Source: Karalla daura (Eukaryota > Chordata > Actinopteri > Chaetodontiformes > Leiognathidae). Taken from it: DNA of 64,000 nucleotides. Shown here one piece after another: positions 1 through 12,500 of the stretch. The translations under genes were made by a program, and so were the position numbers. Every line of letters begins with the position of its first letter. Position 1 is the first letter of the stretch. The stretch is taken from assembly GCA_029224185.1 (NCBI GenBank), contig CM055196.1, positions 20,734,509-20,798,508 of the forward strand. Direction: 5' to 3'. The notes beneath the pieces were generated by a model, which searched no databases, was not told where the DNA came from, and worked only from the letters and a program-made list of their open reading frames with translations.

Positions 1-2040
1 CAATACTCATGTCTGCGATGGGCTTATTAAAAATGTATGGGAGAGCATCAAGTCACAAGATGTTAATTGCAACCACAGAGCCTGATGCTGCCACGTGTGC
101 AGTCTCCTCGGAGCACGGCGTACAAGTAATTGCTCGAACGATGCACTTCTTTAAATCACTCCTACATTTTCAGCCCCGATTTTTCAGACCCTGTCAGATA
201 ACTCAAGCTTGTCAAATGATGGGGAAGCAGCAAGAAACGGCTGAGGTTCATTACCACCGAACCTTGAGCAAATTGGATAGTGTGTAAAACAAAGGTACCG
301 CGGAGACGTAAGTAGACTGTAGTCGATATATCTGCAGTCTGAGGAGAATAAACAATGTGTTTTACATTTGGAGACATATGTGATGCTCCTCTTCGGAGGA
401 ACAATAGCGAGTATAAGTTTCAAGATTACATTTCTAACAAGTGGAGAAAGTGTCGAAGCACCCGGAAAGCATGTCAAACTGTGAAAACAGAAGAGCTGAA
501 AGGGAAAAGTGTATATGCATGTGGTAGAATTAAATTAAAAATTGATTTAAAGTGAAGAAAGAAGAGAAAACGCACTCGTAACGGGGTGCAAATATGGGTC
601 TGTCTTCTCCCTTTGTTGTTTTTCTCCTCTGTGTTGAGACAAACAGCAGAGAAGCTGAGGCAGTGCAGCAGAGGAACATGAGAGAAGGCTTAAAGAGCAC
701 TATCACTGGCCACAGGGAGGAGAGAGGTTCGACTGAGGCGTGAAAAAAAAGCTGCGGTCATCATGCTCTGAAAACATACATTTCTTTAAACCTGAAAGTG
801 TGTCAAGTTCAAAAAAGCAAGAACAAAACATTACACAGCCTTTTTCAATTGTCCATCTGAATGGCACTTGGAAGAATTAACATTGCGTTCCATTATTTGA
901 ATTTAGTATTGAAATCTAAAGACAGTGACAGAAGGCGGCATGGGGATAGTCTTCCACGTGATGGTGATTAATAACCTCCAACAAACGTGTCAACTTTGCA
1001 GAAGCTCGACTGCTCAACAACCTTCAATGACATCATCAGAATGTGCGGGGCCTTTGGCTGAGCTCAGCGCTCAGACTAAAGGAGGCAAAAAGAAAAGAAT
1101 ATTGCCTTTGTAGGCAAAGCTTTAAAGCAGGAGCAAAACATATTTTGAATGTAAAATAAATGCTGAAATACAATAATAAAAGAAGAAAGTGCGGAGATGC
1201 ACAGACAGGGAGAAACCATTCTAGTGATTGAGATTCTCCTTGTGGTGCGAGACACATTTTACAGCCACAATACTTGCTCTCTCTCAAGTTTAAAAAACAT
1301 CAAACCCTCTGAGCGATTTGCACACGGCCGCTTGTGTGTATTTGCGTGCGGGTTTGCAACTGCTGTGTGCATCCAGCGAGTGCGAAAACAACAAACTCTT
1401 TTTCTTCTCCTTCTCGCTTGTTTACTTCCACTGCTTTCTGCTCCAGAGGTGAGAAGTGTTAATGAGGGTTTGCACCGGCCCTCGCCACCCAATAACAAAT
1501 ACTGGTCTACAAAAGCCATCAATACGGTGATAGCGGGTGCGCACAGATTTGTTGGTAATTATGCCCTCTGGATGCTCCTGAATCCGCCCCTCTAAATCCC
1601 CCAGCCACACAGACACTGAGTGCACTCTGCTGCCCATCCTCTCCACTCCACCCTCCCCCCAGTAGGAAAGGTAAAGCCACTGAGAGCCAGAGGACGGGGG
1701 CTGGACCAATTAGAGGAAGAAACACACAGCACAAGAGACTGCTCTTAGATCAGCCAAGCACGGTTAGTGCCAGGCGTTGTTTTCCAGCTCTCACACAGAA
1801 GGTTAGCAGCATGTCAGCTTGAAGAGAGGGCACCACTGCTCACAGCTTGTTGAGAAGATTGTTGTTTCTTGTAGTATCGAACCTGGATAACAAGGCGCCA
1901 TAATGACGGGAGCCAGTCTCTCTTGTTTCGCTGTTATCTCCCTTGTATTCGCTCGTTTATTTGCATGTTTTGTGCGCGACACAAGCTGCTCTGAACAAAT
2001 GGCCCGGAGTGGGATTAACAAACTTGTTTGCTTAGTCTCA
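1..2040. other. Non-coding stretch, no gene seen
   Basis: No frame gives a convincing protein and I see no transposon or long simple repeat. Open frames on both strands overlap one another and have no recognisable domain. The part from about 1480 to 1740 is richer in C+G, contains a CCAATTAGAGG homeodomain-type core near 1704-1714, and could be regulatory; that is inference only. Confidence 0.6.
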
Positions 2041-2880
2041 GTCCGGCATGGCTGATATTTTCCCAGAGATGGCTGTAAAGTGTGCAACTTCCCGACTCTT
2101 TAGATTAACCGAAAAGTTCCACAAGATCAGGGGCAGAAATCGCACCTCACAGCCAAACAATGTTCACTACAGCAGCAGGCGTCAGGCAGAATTGGCGCAC
2201 GCCCCGTTAGTTGCCTTGGGGACGCGATTCCTGCCGGATGGCGAGGTGAAAAAAGACCCAGAGAAAGTCGTCACCTCCCCCTCCTCTCTCCTGGGACTTG
2301 TGCAGGTGGCAAAGTGGCAGTGCTGTTGTCATGGCTACCTCCCTCATTTCTGTCTTCCCGTGGCAGGCTGTGACAGATGTGTCACGCCTCGCGGGCTGCC
2401 GGAATCGAGAGGAATGACCCTCTACGTGCTCGTTTCCGGCCGGGGAGAGGTCTGATTTGTTTGGAAAGTAAAGAGGGAGTCAGAAATGGAAAGACAGACG
2501 GCAAGAAAGAGCGAACGTCATCAGTGACCTCCTTCCTGCCAAACGCCTCCCGACCCTCGCTGTGTAATCCACGTGACGTTGCAGGTGCAAAGCTCGGGGA
2601 AACTTTCTTTGCCAACAGGCCACAGGGCGAGCTGCAGGGATTGCTGGCTGCCAGAGAAACCCCAGCTCAGGGACTTGTGATGTTCTCTCTCAGTCCATAT
2701 CAGCCCCTCGCAGTCCGCAGCGTGAACCCGGCTCCGCCACCAGCCCTCGGATTACTTCCAATAAACAGCATTTCTGCTCGGCGCTGTCAGAGCCTGGAAG
2801 AGAATATCACTTCCGTCATAGAAAATGCACACGAATGCAATTTGGGTGTGTTTTCCTCTCAGCACACTTGAGTTTGAGGG
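2041..2880. other. GC-richer, ORF-dense non-coding block
   Basis: This block is visibly richer in G+C than its surroundings. It carries two overlapping plus-strand frames of 135 codons (2048-2455) and 164 codons (2377-2871), with a 77-codon minus-strand frame inside the second. None shows a known domain, signal peptide or membrane segment. The low stop density is what raised base composition would give on its own. It could be a conserved regulatory block or a 5' exon of an unseen gene; the sequence alone does not decide. I treat it as non-coding. Confidence 0.45.
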
Positions 2881-3372
2881 TTGACACAGTTGTTTACATG
2901 TTGAGTTCCATAACACTTTGGATTTGGATGCCTGCAAATGGCCCAGTATAAAACTCAGGTGGGAGGAAAGAGAACCGGATTGTAAAAGCTGACTTCCTCA
3001 TGCAGGGTGTTGTAAAATCTCTCGGAAGGCTCCTCAGCCGTGGCAGTAATTGAAATTTCACCACTGAACACTTGATGGGAAGAAGTAAGCGACAAAAAAA
3101 AAAAAAACACTTTGGCAAGGAGCAATTTGGCAAAAATAGCCCTATCTCTCTCCTAGGTTTTACATTGAAGTACAATGAGAAGTCAAATCCCAGAATTAAC
3201 TGTTGTTGAGACAAGAAAAAAACTTTAACTTGGGCTCTGAGGAAAGGCATCATCAAAGAAAAACATCTAAATCATCTCAAGGATCATTTTCAGTTGAAGT
3301 GCTTGTGTAGTTTGGCTTTGAGTGTTTTTGCTGTTTATCCCTTTAGACTTGAATCATGCATCAGAAGTTTGA

Positions 3373-3413
3373 CCCCCTCTTTTCTTCTCTTTTCTCTTTC
3401 TTCCCTTTTCTTC
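3373..3413 (+). repeat. Polypyrimidine tract, 41 nt
   Basis: An uninterrupted run of C and T, starting CCCCCTCTTTTC and ending TTTTCTTC. Runs of this kind can adopt triplex (H-DNA) structure or act as splice-acceptor tracts, but no AG with a plausible exon follows directly. Confidence 0.9.
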
Positions 3414-5089
3414 GTCGTCACTTGCTGGCATCATGCACACACTGCACAACCGCCTCATCCTTTCAGCTGCAGCTGATCAGTATCCATCAAGGACAAACAT
3501 TTGTGAGTGAGATTTTAAATCAGATTTAAGATTTTAACATTAGCGGTGTAGTGTTTAGCAATCGCTGCCTGTGTATCTTATGCTGCGAGGCACATCACCA
3601 CTCAGTATCTTTTAGTTTCTGCCATGCAGTATATATGGTTTGGACTGCAATTATCTGCAGCACAGGAACTGAGGCATCAGCTGGAAGCTGAGCTGCTTCG
3701 CAGACACAACATGCTACATGTTTTGATTTGCTGAGCATGCCAGTGACACGTTCAAGGTTAATGGTTCAACCCCGCGGGGGCTGCGTGCGCCGAAAAATGA
3801 AAATGCGCTTGATATTTTTAGGCATTTAGATAAAGGCAGCCACCGAGCGGCATATGTTCCAGCACAAGCAGAGAACTCAGAGGGAGCGTGGAGCGTAAAG
3901 TGGCGGCGATTATATTTTGAAACACATAATACACAACATAATTGTTTGCAAATAGAATTTTCCACCAACATGCTTAACACACCTTGATAACCTGACAGCC
4001 AAGATATGAAAACAAATGGATGGCCCTAGTGTGGAGGCAGGGGGAGGCGTGTGGTGAGCACACATACGCTACTTACAGAATAAACCCAGCGGAGGTTTTT
4101 CACGACGGCTTTCACGCTGTATCCTAAGGACGACGTGATCTGCCATTTGTTCTGTCGTCTTGATGTATTACTCCTGCACCACTTCTCCAGCCTCATTTGA
4201 GCCGTTTGCATCCATTATTGCTCAACTGATCGAGTTTGGCGATCCAGGGGCTCTAACTGAGGTCGACATTACAATGCGCAGAATGTAGTGCCTTCTGCAG
4301 CACTCATGCAGATTAGGTGCACAATACAGTAGACAGCCTCTGTGGAGTCTATGCGGGCTACAAAAATCACCCATTACGTTCTTCTAGTCTTATTAGCATT
4401 CGCCGGCAATCCCGGGAAATGTCTCTGCCAGCGCAGAGCACGTTTGATGAGGGGCCAAGAAATGTGGAGGTAGATGTCCTCAATGCCTCTCCTCTCAAAG
4501 TCTGAATTACTGAACTTAATTCCACATAGAGAGTTATGTTTACACGGCTGTGCCAATAAGATACACGGGCATGCAGGAAATCTAACCAGGTCGAGTTCAG
4601 AGCTCTCTGTCTCTCTCACCACCACGGCCTCATTACCGCAGCTGAATGCAACAACATCGAGAGAGCGTCAGTGTTTCACTGCATATTGAAGTGACTGCAG
4701 TGAAGCCGCTCCAGACTGCGGCCAGACAGATGAAGCTCTGAGCCACAGTTGTCAACATCCTGTTCTCTCTCGCTTTTTCACTGCTGCTCTTAAGATCTCG
4801 GCTCGCACGATGTCAGATGCCAGGCAGATGTCCGTCTGTTGCAGTCTGTCGGCTACCTCGCAGTCACATTCGCTGACTCCAACAACATATCCTGTTCTGT
4901 TTTGTTTTTATTTTTCTCGCCAAAGGTCATGACAGATGTACGTGCCAAGACCCCTGCCAGTGCCAATAACCGTGCTGACATATTCTCATTGATGTCTCTG
5001 CACTGGAGACAAAGCAGCACCAACTGAACAAATCCCCCAGCACACGCAACCCCCCCACAACCGTTCCCCTTATCTCACGGGACCACTGC

Positions 5090-5090
<1 letters not shown>

Positions 5091-5121
<31 letters not shown>
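5091..5121 (+). repeat. CTG/CAG trinucleotide microsatellite, about 10 units
   Basis: A pure run of GCT/CTG units spans 31 bases. On the minus strand it reads as polyglutamine in a 73-codon frame (4927-5148), but that frame has no other protein-like feature, so I do not call it coding. The flank 'ccgctg...ctgtggttgttg' suggests an imperfect continuation of the repeat. Confidence 0.95.
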
Positions 5122-5122
<1 letters not shown>

Positions 5123-5170
5123 GGTTGTTGATGTGTATCTTCCTGCATAGGTTCCTAATTATAGTGCCAA

Positions 5171-5198
5171 GTGGAGAGGAGTGGAGAGTGGAGAGGAA
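5171..5198 (+). repeat. Short purine tandem repeat (GTGGAGAG-type unit)
   Basis: About three imperfect copies of an 8-9 base GTGGAGAG(GA) unit occur in a row. It is all purine apart from single T bases. No function is inferred. Confidence 0.75.
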
Positions 5199-7524
5199 AT
5201 ATCAGATATTACCTAGTGACAGAATAACACTGAGTGCAGGGGAGGATGGTGTAGCAAGATCATAACTATGCCACCTGCATTAAATAAACTTTGTTTATGG
5301 CTGTCGTTGCATATTACTATGTTTTTACAAAGCATCAATACTCCTCCTTTTTTACTTGGGGTAACATAGTTAATTATGCATGAAGCTGTCATAAAAAACA
5401 TTTGAGAGTAGTAACAGTTTATGACTGTATTTAAAATCTGCCTTGACATGTTTATTATGGTAGATATCCCTGTAGCCAAAGTCAAGTTGTCTTTATAAAC
5501 CTTTACAGTGGTTTCAGTGTATCGAATTTATCCAAAATAAACAATTGAAACAATTTGAACTGAAAACACATGGTAGTTAAAACATCCATGGAACACACCC
5601 TCAATTTGTTCATTTTATTCTTGGGTGTAAAGTGAAAAATGTTTGCTTATAGCTCATCTGGAAAACATGAATAATTTAAAAACAGAAGCCGAGGGGGGAA
5701 AGGTCATACACTTGGAAATGGACAGGCAGATCAGAGTTTATATTTTTCATTAAATGGCCTTACAAAATACACGTTCAATACACTACACTACACACTGTAG
5801 GCTTTCTTTGAGGGTTACAGCTCTCGCTGTGTGTGATGTAGAGGTAAAGTTGGTCTCAGTTCAAAATAGCTTTACAGCTGCATCGCTGACTTTATTAATC
5901 AGCTGGTGAAAAATATTTTGAGTGTTGCAGAGCCAGCGGGGGTGGACTGACCATCTGAGGCAGCGGGAAGTATCCTGGGGTTTTACAGGGGAGGCTGCAC
6001 GATGCACAGACTGTAAAGCTCAGTGGGAGAAATTTGTGAACTCAGGCTGCATAAATGTAATTGACTTGGCAAAGGGTGAGAGCGGCCACATCGGATGTAG
6101 ATGGGGGAATAAAAAAGTTTTTATTTCACAAAGGCAGTTTGGTTATCCTGCTCTACACTGGCTAACAAATGCAACACAGCTGGGCCTGTGGCAGCATCAC
6201 AAATTCATCAGCTCTCATGAGCCCATCCTCCTGATTTTGATGTGTTCACTTTGATATAGTCTGTCTTTCTGGGTTCACAGCGTGGTACTAAACGTCTGAC
6301 AGTGAAAACTTTGGTTTCTTCAAGAATGTTGTTTAACTTATAACCTCATGATTTTCTTATGCACATGTCGATGATGAAAGAAAGAGCACAGATCAGTTCA
6401 GATGAAAGAGCAATTGAAACGTTATGGACAGCTGCTGGTTTGGACTTCCATTTAGAGTAAATGGCTGCTGCCTGTGGTCAAGGTTTAAACAGTGACCATA
6501 TCGTATTTATATTCTATATATCTATATGTCTGTCATAAATTTGGTTTTTGTATGTGTACAGTTTTGTCCCAGCGCTGTTCATACTTACAGGAAGCATGAG
6601 TCAAAAGCCAAACTGTTCAACGATGCATGATATCGAGAGCAGAATGTGAGAAGTTCACTGGAAAATTAGTGCTGGAGGAGTCGCTTTTCCTCCTGCTCAA
6701 TTATTCAGGCACTTATGTTTCCACTGTAGGAGGCATTTTTTTTGGATCAGAAAACTCTTATGGGTGTTTAAACACAAGGAGCATAGTTTTTCTGAGGTGA
6801 TACTTCTGGGAAAAAAAATAATGGCGAGTCTTCCCTCATTATTTCTCTCTTGCTTACGTTCCTGTTTCTTCAGTTTTATCTCCCTTTGTTATGCTTTGTC
6901 ACATTCACTTGAAGTAAGGAGACATTAGGTTCTAGAAAGGCCAACTTGCCCATTAAGTGATGAGTAATTAGCAACTAAAACCATCTCTGTGCCCACAGGA
7001 GACAAGAGGCTCACAGTAAACAGTTTAAACATGTCTGTAGATTTGCAGTCAACCTCTGCCCCTCGTGTCTGTGCACAGACAACAACTTGACCAGAATAAA
7101 CTGCCTTCAGGCATCAGTACAGTACATCTACATGCAGAGAGATGATCCTTTTGGAAGCAATGGAGTCCGACTAATGTAGATAAACAAATTTGCACTGAAC
7201 ATGGCTGTGAAGTTTCCTCATTAAGGGAATTTGACATAAAACATGCAAGAAACTGGCAAAAACTGGGAAAATGTGTTGCACATACGTTATAAGTAATTAC
7301 AAAACACTGACTCCCAACAACTGTGGTGCCTTGGTTAAAACACACACAGTGTGTTACATGTCATACACACCAGTGCACTTATGAACTTAAAACAATCATA
7401 TTTGCATTGCTGAGCTGTCATGAATATGTTACCATCAATCATTTACCTTTGAGTTAATCCAAACAGATGTTTTTTGCGCCTAATGCAAACTGTGTTGACT
7501 CAATCTCAAATTGTCTAAGCAGAT

Positions 7525-7772
7525 GTTCATCCATCCACACATCTATCAGCTTACCTGACCAGGGACACGATGGCAGTCGATTGTAGGGCACATGGACCAG
7601 TCACTCACACTCACACCTAGAGTCTCCAATAATGCAGGCTTTTAGACTAAGAGGAAACAGACACAGTGAGAACATGCAAACTGCAAACAAGAAGGTCTTC
7701 AGAGTAACCCAGGAGTTGAACCCTGGCACTTCTGGAGAGGTGAGGTGAGGTCAGGTGACACCGTTACCATAA
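7525..7772 (-). mobile_element. Teleost interspersed repeat, copy A, decayed
   Basis: Read on the plus strand the element runs tail to head. The order is 'catccatcca', a gggcacatggaccag segment, 'cactcacactcacacctag', 'agtctccaat', 'gagaacatgcaaactgc', and an 'aacccaggagttgaaccctg' segment that recalls a tRNA-like B box. This order matches an abundant short repeat I know from many teleost genomes, whose family name I cannot fix from memory. The copy is near full length but diverged, and it has no coding capacity. Confidence 0.75.
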
Positions 7773-9344
7773 GCGGATGTTAAACATGAATATATAATCT
7801 AATGTAGTTGTCACTAATGTACAGTAAATGAGTGAATTATTGAGTTCAGTTTTAGTTTACACACCATAAGAACCTCTTTTGGAAACAGAGCTGCACTACA
7901 TTTGGACCTCAGATGTGCAAATAAACTGCTGATTCAGCAGACTCAACAACAAAAATGTGCATTTAAAGCGTAATGTCTGTTTTATCATTTCTACAAGGGG
8001 ACCCTGTGTACCATCCATAAATTACATCCAAGCGACATCAGAAGAGAAACAGCCTCAATGCTCCATCAAACAGTCTGCTTTCTTAGAAGGTCATGGGCAG
8101 CTTTATCATCGGCAACTGTTACACTTGTGATATGTACTGATGTGTCCATCAGGCCTGTGCAGTGCACATCAAGAAGGATGGAAGCTGACTCAGAAATTAA
8201 TACATCCCTTGCTATTTTTCTGTTGCTGTTGCTGATTTAAAGATTTCTTCCCAAACAGAACCCAATTCAGAAGGTGGTACCAATCTAAACAATTGTTTTA
8301 AATGCATGCGTCATTTACCAACATTTTCTCACAGAGAAATGGCCCCAGATGGGGCTGGAGGTGTTGAGTGGATTTGCTGATGGGAGAGAAAATAGTTCCA
8401 CGAGAGCTTAGAGTCACTCGGCAGCACTTCAGCGACAACAGAGTGGAAATGAGACATGACTTGCATGAAGTATCAATCCAATAAAGACTCAGACGAGCAG
8501 ATGTATGTGAGTCCCTGCCCAACACCTTGCTTTCTGACATCTTTCCTTGGCCCCGGCTAAAGGCAGACTATGATCTTTCAGTACGAGGCCGAGCTGAGCA
8601 TAGCTGGATAGCAGGGAGAGAGCAGGACCACTGTGGACACTGCTGTGCCAGGGTTTGTCAATGATGTATCGTGTGCAGAATGAGGCAGCGGCTCGGGGGT
8701 AGATTACTTTCCTAAACAAGGCAACAGACTTAAAGGGTGAGTTACGGCCCAGGCTATTGGTTTCTCTTCTCGGGCCCCTTGACAGCAGTAGCATCTTAAT
8801 CCTGGCTCCAGACCAAGTGACCAAGGCTGCAGATTCCCTGCCAGGTGGCAGCCGCCTGGTTAGCTCATCCAACTGCAGCAGAGGAAGAAACAGGGCTGAT
8901 GGACACAGCACTGTGGGAGAGGAATCTCAGGCTAATGTGAATTTTATAGCGGCGTTGAACCAGAGGCTTCCTCTCTCAGGCTCCAGGATATCATAAACAG
9001 AGTAGTTTTTTTTGTTTTTGTTTTTTTATGTAGTGATGATATTCGACTGAGCAGCTGGCAGATGACACTCTGAATAAACATCTGCAAATTTCATCCCTGC
9101 TGGAAAATACCTGTAAGACCAAGCTGAAGCTGTCACCACAGAAACAACCACAAATCAAACAAACTTATATTGACAGATACTCAATTCTTTGGGGAACTAC
9201 TTTGCCAGGCCTAACTTTCTTAGAAAACTGTTTTCAGCTCAGGATGAGAATATTTTGTTCTTGATTTGTGTCTGTCAATCAATTTTCAATCTCCTTTTAA
9301 CTGTATGAGGGTCTGCAGGAGCCAAAAACCAACACACATAGTGT
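7773..9344. other. Unique non-coding block between repeat copies A and B
   Basis: No gene is supported. The interval 8490-9000 is G+C-richer and open in overlapping frames on both strands (140 codons minus, 79 codons plus) without any domain. It contains a CTCF-like motif (8838-8851). A T-rich run interrupted by G lies at about 9006-9028. Confidence 0.55.
8838..8851 (+). promoter_or_regulatory. CTCF-like motif
   Basis: The sequence CTGCCAGGTGGCAG matches the vertebrate CTCF core (CCACCAGGTGGCAG type) at 12 of 14 positions, with a perfect CCAGGTGGCAG core. It also sits in a small inverted repeat, CCAGG ... CCTGG. A motif of this length can occur by chance, and binding is not shown. Confidence 0.35.
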
Positions 9345-9551
9345 AAAGGCAGGGAGTACAGCCCAGATGGGTCTCCCATATATGCCACTCACACACACAC
9401 TAAATTACCTAGGGGCAATTTAGTGTCTCTAATTGAGCTAAACATGCATGTTTTTGGATATGCAAACACAGGATTACCCTCAGTCCAACCCAGGAGTCAA
9501 ACCCAGGTCGTTCTTGACAATGCTCTCCTCCAGTACACCGAGCTGCCTCCA
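9345..9551 (-). mobile_element. Teleost interspersed repeat, copy B, 5'/3' truncated
   Basis: The reverse-oriented middle and head of the same repeat are clear. They include 'ggcagggagtaca', 'ccactcacacacacac', 'gggcaatttagtgtctctaa', 'aaacatgcatgtttttgga', 'caacccaggagtcaaaccca' and the head remnant 'ccagtacaccgagctgcc'. The 'tccatccatcc' tail is missing. This is one of the better-preserved middles in the window. Confidence 0.8.
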
Positions 9552-12500
9552 TCTCCTGCAAACACAAAAGCCTGATAAAATATTTCATAAATCACAGGTT
9601 TTCAATACCTGCTGTGTTTTAGTTGTGACTAACTATTCGTAAAATGTTGTGGGTTCACTGATTAATTACAGGTAAGAATTAGATGAGCATAATTTAAAAA
9701 AACGCCTTCCAACCCAATTTAGCCTTGATCACATTTGTGTGATACCTGCAATGTTAAAATTGATTACTGTGAGCCTTATATTTTGAGAGGTTTGGACTTC
9801 CCCAACACCTGAGAAGAATTAATACCTGTGTCTATGCAGCTAATTGATACAATTACTTTATCAGCTGTTTGCTGCTGGGGATCCAGAGTACAGGGTTAAT
9901 GAGAGCGACTGTGCTGTAAAACCAAAGCAATCTTGTCTTCCCTAACTTACTGTACAGTGAGATGCTAATGTTCACAGACTTAATGGCACTGCACAACAAA
10001 GAAAAGTCTAATTACATCAGAATCTGATGAAAGTCTACTCTAATTCCATTAAAAGTGCATAATTTAGGCTACAAGTTTTCCTCTTTTCCATATCTAGCGT
10101 GGAATTGGAGCTGGTTTTCTCTGCCACATGTTCATCACGCAAACTCAATGGTGACATTTATGGATATTCAATTCCTTGCTCCCAGCTTTTCTCATATTAC
10201 TAAATTCCTTGCTTGGCAGACTCACCTCACCCTAATATAAATTTCCTGTATTTATTTGTTTATTTTGGCTTGAAATAATTGGTTCCCACTGCCAAACCTA
10301 CTCTCCTCGCTTAGACCAGGCATCCATGTGACAGTCTATTCTCCCATAGGCTTGCACGTGGCCATGATAAATTAGCTTAATGCCGTGCAAATATTAATCA
10401 CATTGTCACCACAGCTGAGCAGGGAAAGCAGTTTAGTACTGCAGCCTTCACGCAGCCTCATTTATCAAACCCCGGAGCTCTCCTCCTATGCTAACTCTCC
10501 TGCTTGCTGTCTGCAAAACACAAGCTGTTCCCACCCAGTTTTCTATTGCCAGAACTGCCTTCAACCGTTTCCCGGGTAGTACGGCTCTCCTAGGTGTTAA
10601 ACTGCTGCCTCAAATACACCTACAAATCTACAAGCACTGTGATTGCGGAACCAGTCTTTACTGAGAGTAATATGATTAAGAGTTTCTTTTTTTTCTGTTT
10701 TAAATAATTTTTACCTTTGTAGTCATCCAGGTGTGTATTCCTGCCAGTGTTGCAGGGAAAAAAGTGCATTTCAGTGTCTGGTGGAGGGAGAGAAAAACAA
10801 GGTGTTTAGGTGATGTTAAGCTCTGTAAAATGCAGCAGGATGTTCAACATTTAACTGCATTTCAGATCCTTTGTCTGGTTGAACTTCTAGACCGACAGTG
10901 GGAAACAGATTAAGATGAATGGCATTCTTCAGCTGTCCTGAGCGCCACTGGCTCATACTGTACAGTACTGCTATGCAGTGTATCCTTTTTGTTGGGTATG
11001 CCCCCAGCTCAACCTTACCTGTGCCTGTGAAAGGTAATGCCAGCTTGTAAAATATGCTCAGAGATATTCATAAAAGTCTCCACTCACAAATGATGAAAGC
11101 ACGGGAGTGAATGTGAGGAGAATGATTATCACCCCACACTGCCAGTGAAGATGTGTAAATGGAGTGTTTGTGCCTGAATGTAGCACTGACTTTTCAGTAG
11201 GAATCCAGGAAATTTACACAACACTTCAACCTCAATAGGTATTTATGAGTTTGAAGGATGAAGCGTGTGCTTTAGAAATATACTTGCAACCTGGAGAACA
11301 TGCCATGTTATTCGTTTTTATCTTTCAGATAATAAAAATAATTTAATAAATGTAAAAAAGCGTCCAGGTGATTTTACTGATGATACAAATGCGGCGAAAA
11401 AGAAAAAATGTTTGACCCGTTCTAATGCATTTGCTCATCTAACCTGGGTGGGCAGGTTTAAACTGATTACTCCTCCTCCATAGTTCAGCTCATGCTGGTC
11501 ACAACTTGTTTGCTGCTAGTGTACTTTGATATTGATTTCTCACTTTTGTTTTTAGTGGATATACAATTATTCTGCCAGTGTTAAGGCAATCATCTAAGAA
11601 CCAGTAACAGTGGAAATGACGTGTTCAGTTCCTTTCATTCAATATAAGTTCTATAACAATAAATTCCTTTCATTCTTTAACATATACAAATGTTGTCATA
11701 AGATGTTCTTCAGTTGCCAAGAATAAAAGACATCATTCTGCAGTTGAATGGTAACTATGTTATATGATTGGCATGATTTTTGTATCTTGCAAATAAGTCC
11801 CACCCTCTTTCTGATTCTACTTGACATAAATATGCACACATGTTTCAGCGAGTGGCCCATTCCAAGATGGCCGCCATGTAGGCAAACCATTCGAGCAGCA
11901 CTCAATGCGGTGTCTATGTGTATAACATAGATAGAAATAGTAGTGTATAGTTATATAGTATAGTACTCATAGTATAGAACAATCATAAAACGTTAGAGTG
12001 ATTAAGAGAGGAGCCAGTGCTGTTACATGTGCACATTTTTTTGGAAACTTTGGATCATGGCACCAATGGAAATGGCTTTTGACATTAATATAACTGAGGT
12101 GTTTGTAATGTGTAAACGATTCTATTCACAAGTAACTTTCCTACCTCTCAGTAACATAATCAAGTCTATAAGTCCAGGTTGCTGCCCTGATGAAAACACT
12201 CCACGGCAGCCTCTAAAATGACCGTATAGTTAAAACATTTCCGGTTTGGCTTTAGCCAAAATAGAACAAGATACAATGGCCCATGTAAATTTACTTCAGA
12301 GTCATTATAGCTCCAGTGGTTTTAGGTTGGTCAGTAAAAGTGAGCCCATATTAAACTAAACAGGTTTAAAAAACAAACAAACAAAAAAAAAACAGCTGTA
12401 TGCAGACTTTTTGCCTGCATTTTGTTGCTTCCCTGTTTTTTTTACCCTTATTCTTCCCCTTGGTCTTTTTGCCTTTTTGCAATTATTCTGGCAAGATTTT

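Larger units (their letters stand above)
2881..7524. other. Non-coding stretch with simple repeats only
   Basis: No gene is supported. It holds an A14 run (3094-3107), a polypyrimidine tract (3373-3413), a perfect CCCCGCGGGG palindrome (3770-3779), a CTG tract (5091-5121) and a purine tandem tract (5171-5198). The rest looks unique and A+T-rich from about 5200 onward. Confidence 0.6.

Noticed and set aside
2377..2871. 164-codon frame, plus strand
   Set aside because: No domain, no signal or membrane segment, and overlapped by other frames; G+C composition accounts for few stops. The block is kept as a finding, not as a gene.
3715..3790. tRNA-like B box GGTTCAACCCC at about 3764
   Set aside because: The bases around it do not form a T-arm stem and no good A box lies upstream; the nearby CCCCGCGGGG palindrome explains the pairing seen.
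4927..5148. Polyglutamine frame on the minus strand
   Set aside because: The glutamine run is only the CTG microsatellite read in reverse; the flanks are not protein-like.
8489..8911. 140-codon frame, minus strand
   Set aside because: No family resemblance, and the opposite strand is also partly open.
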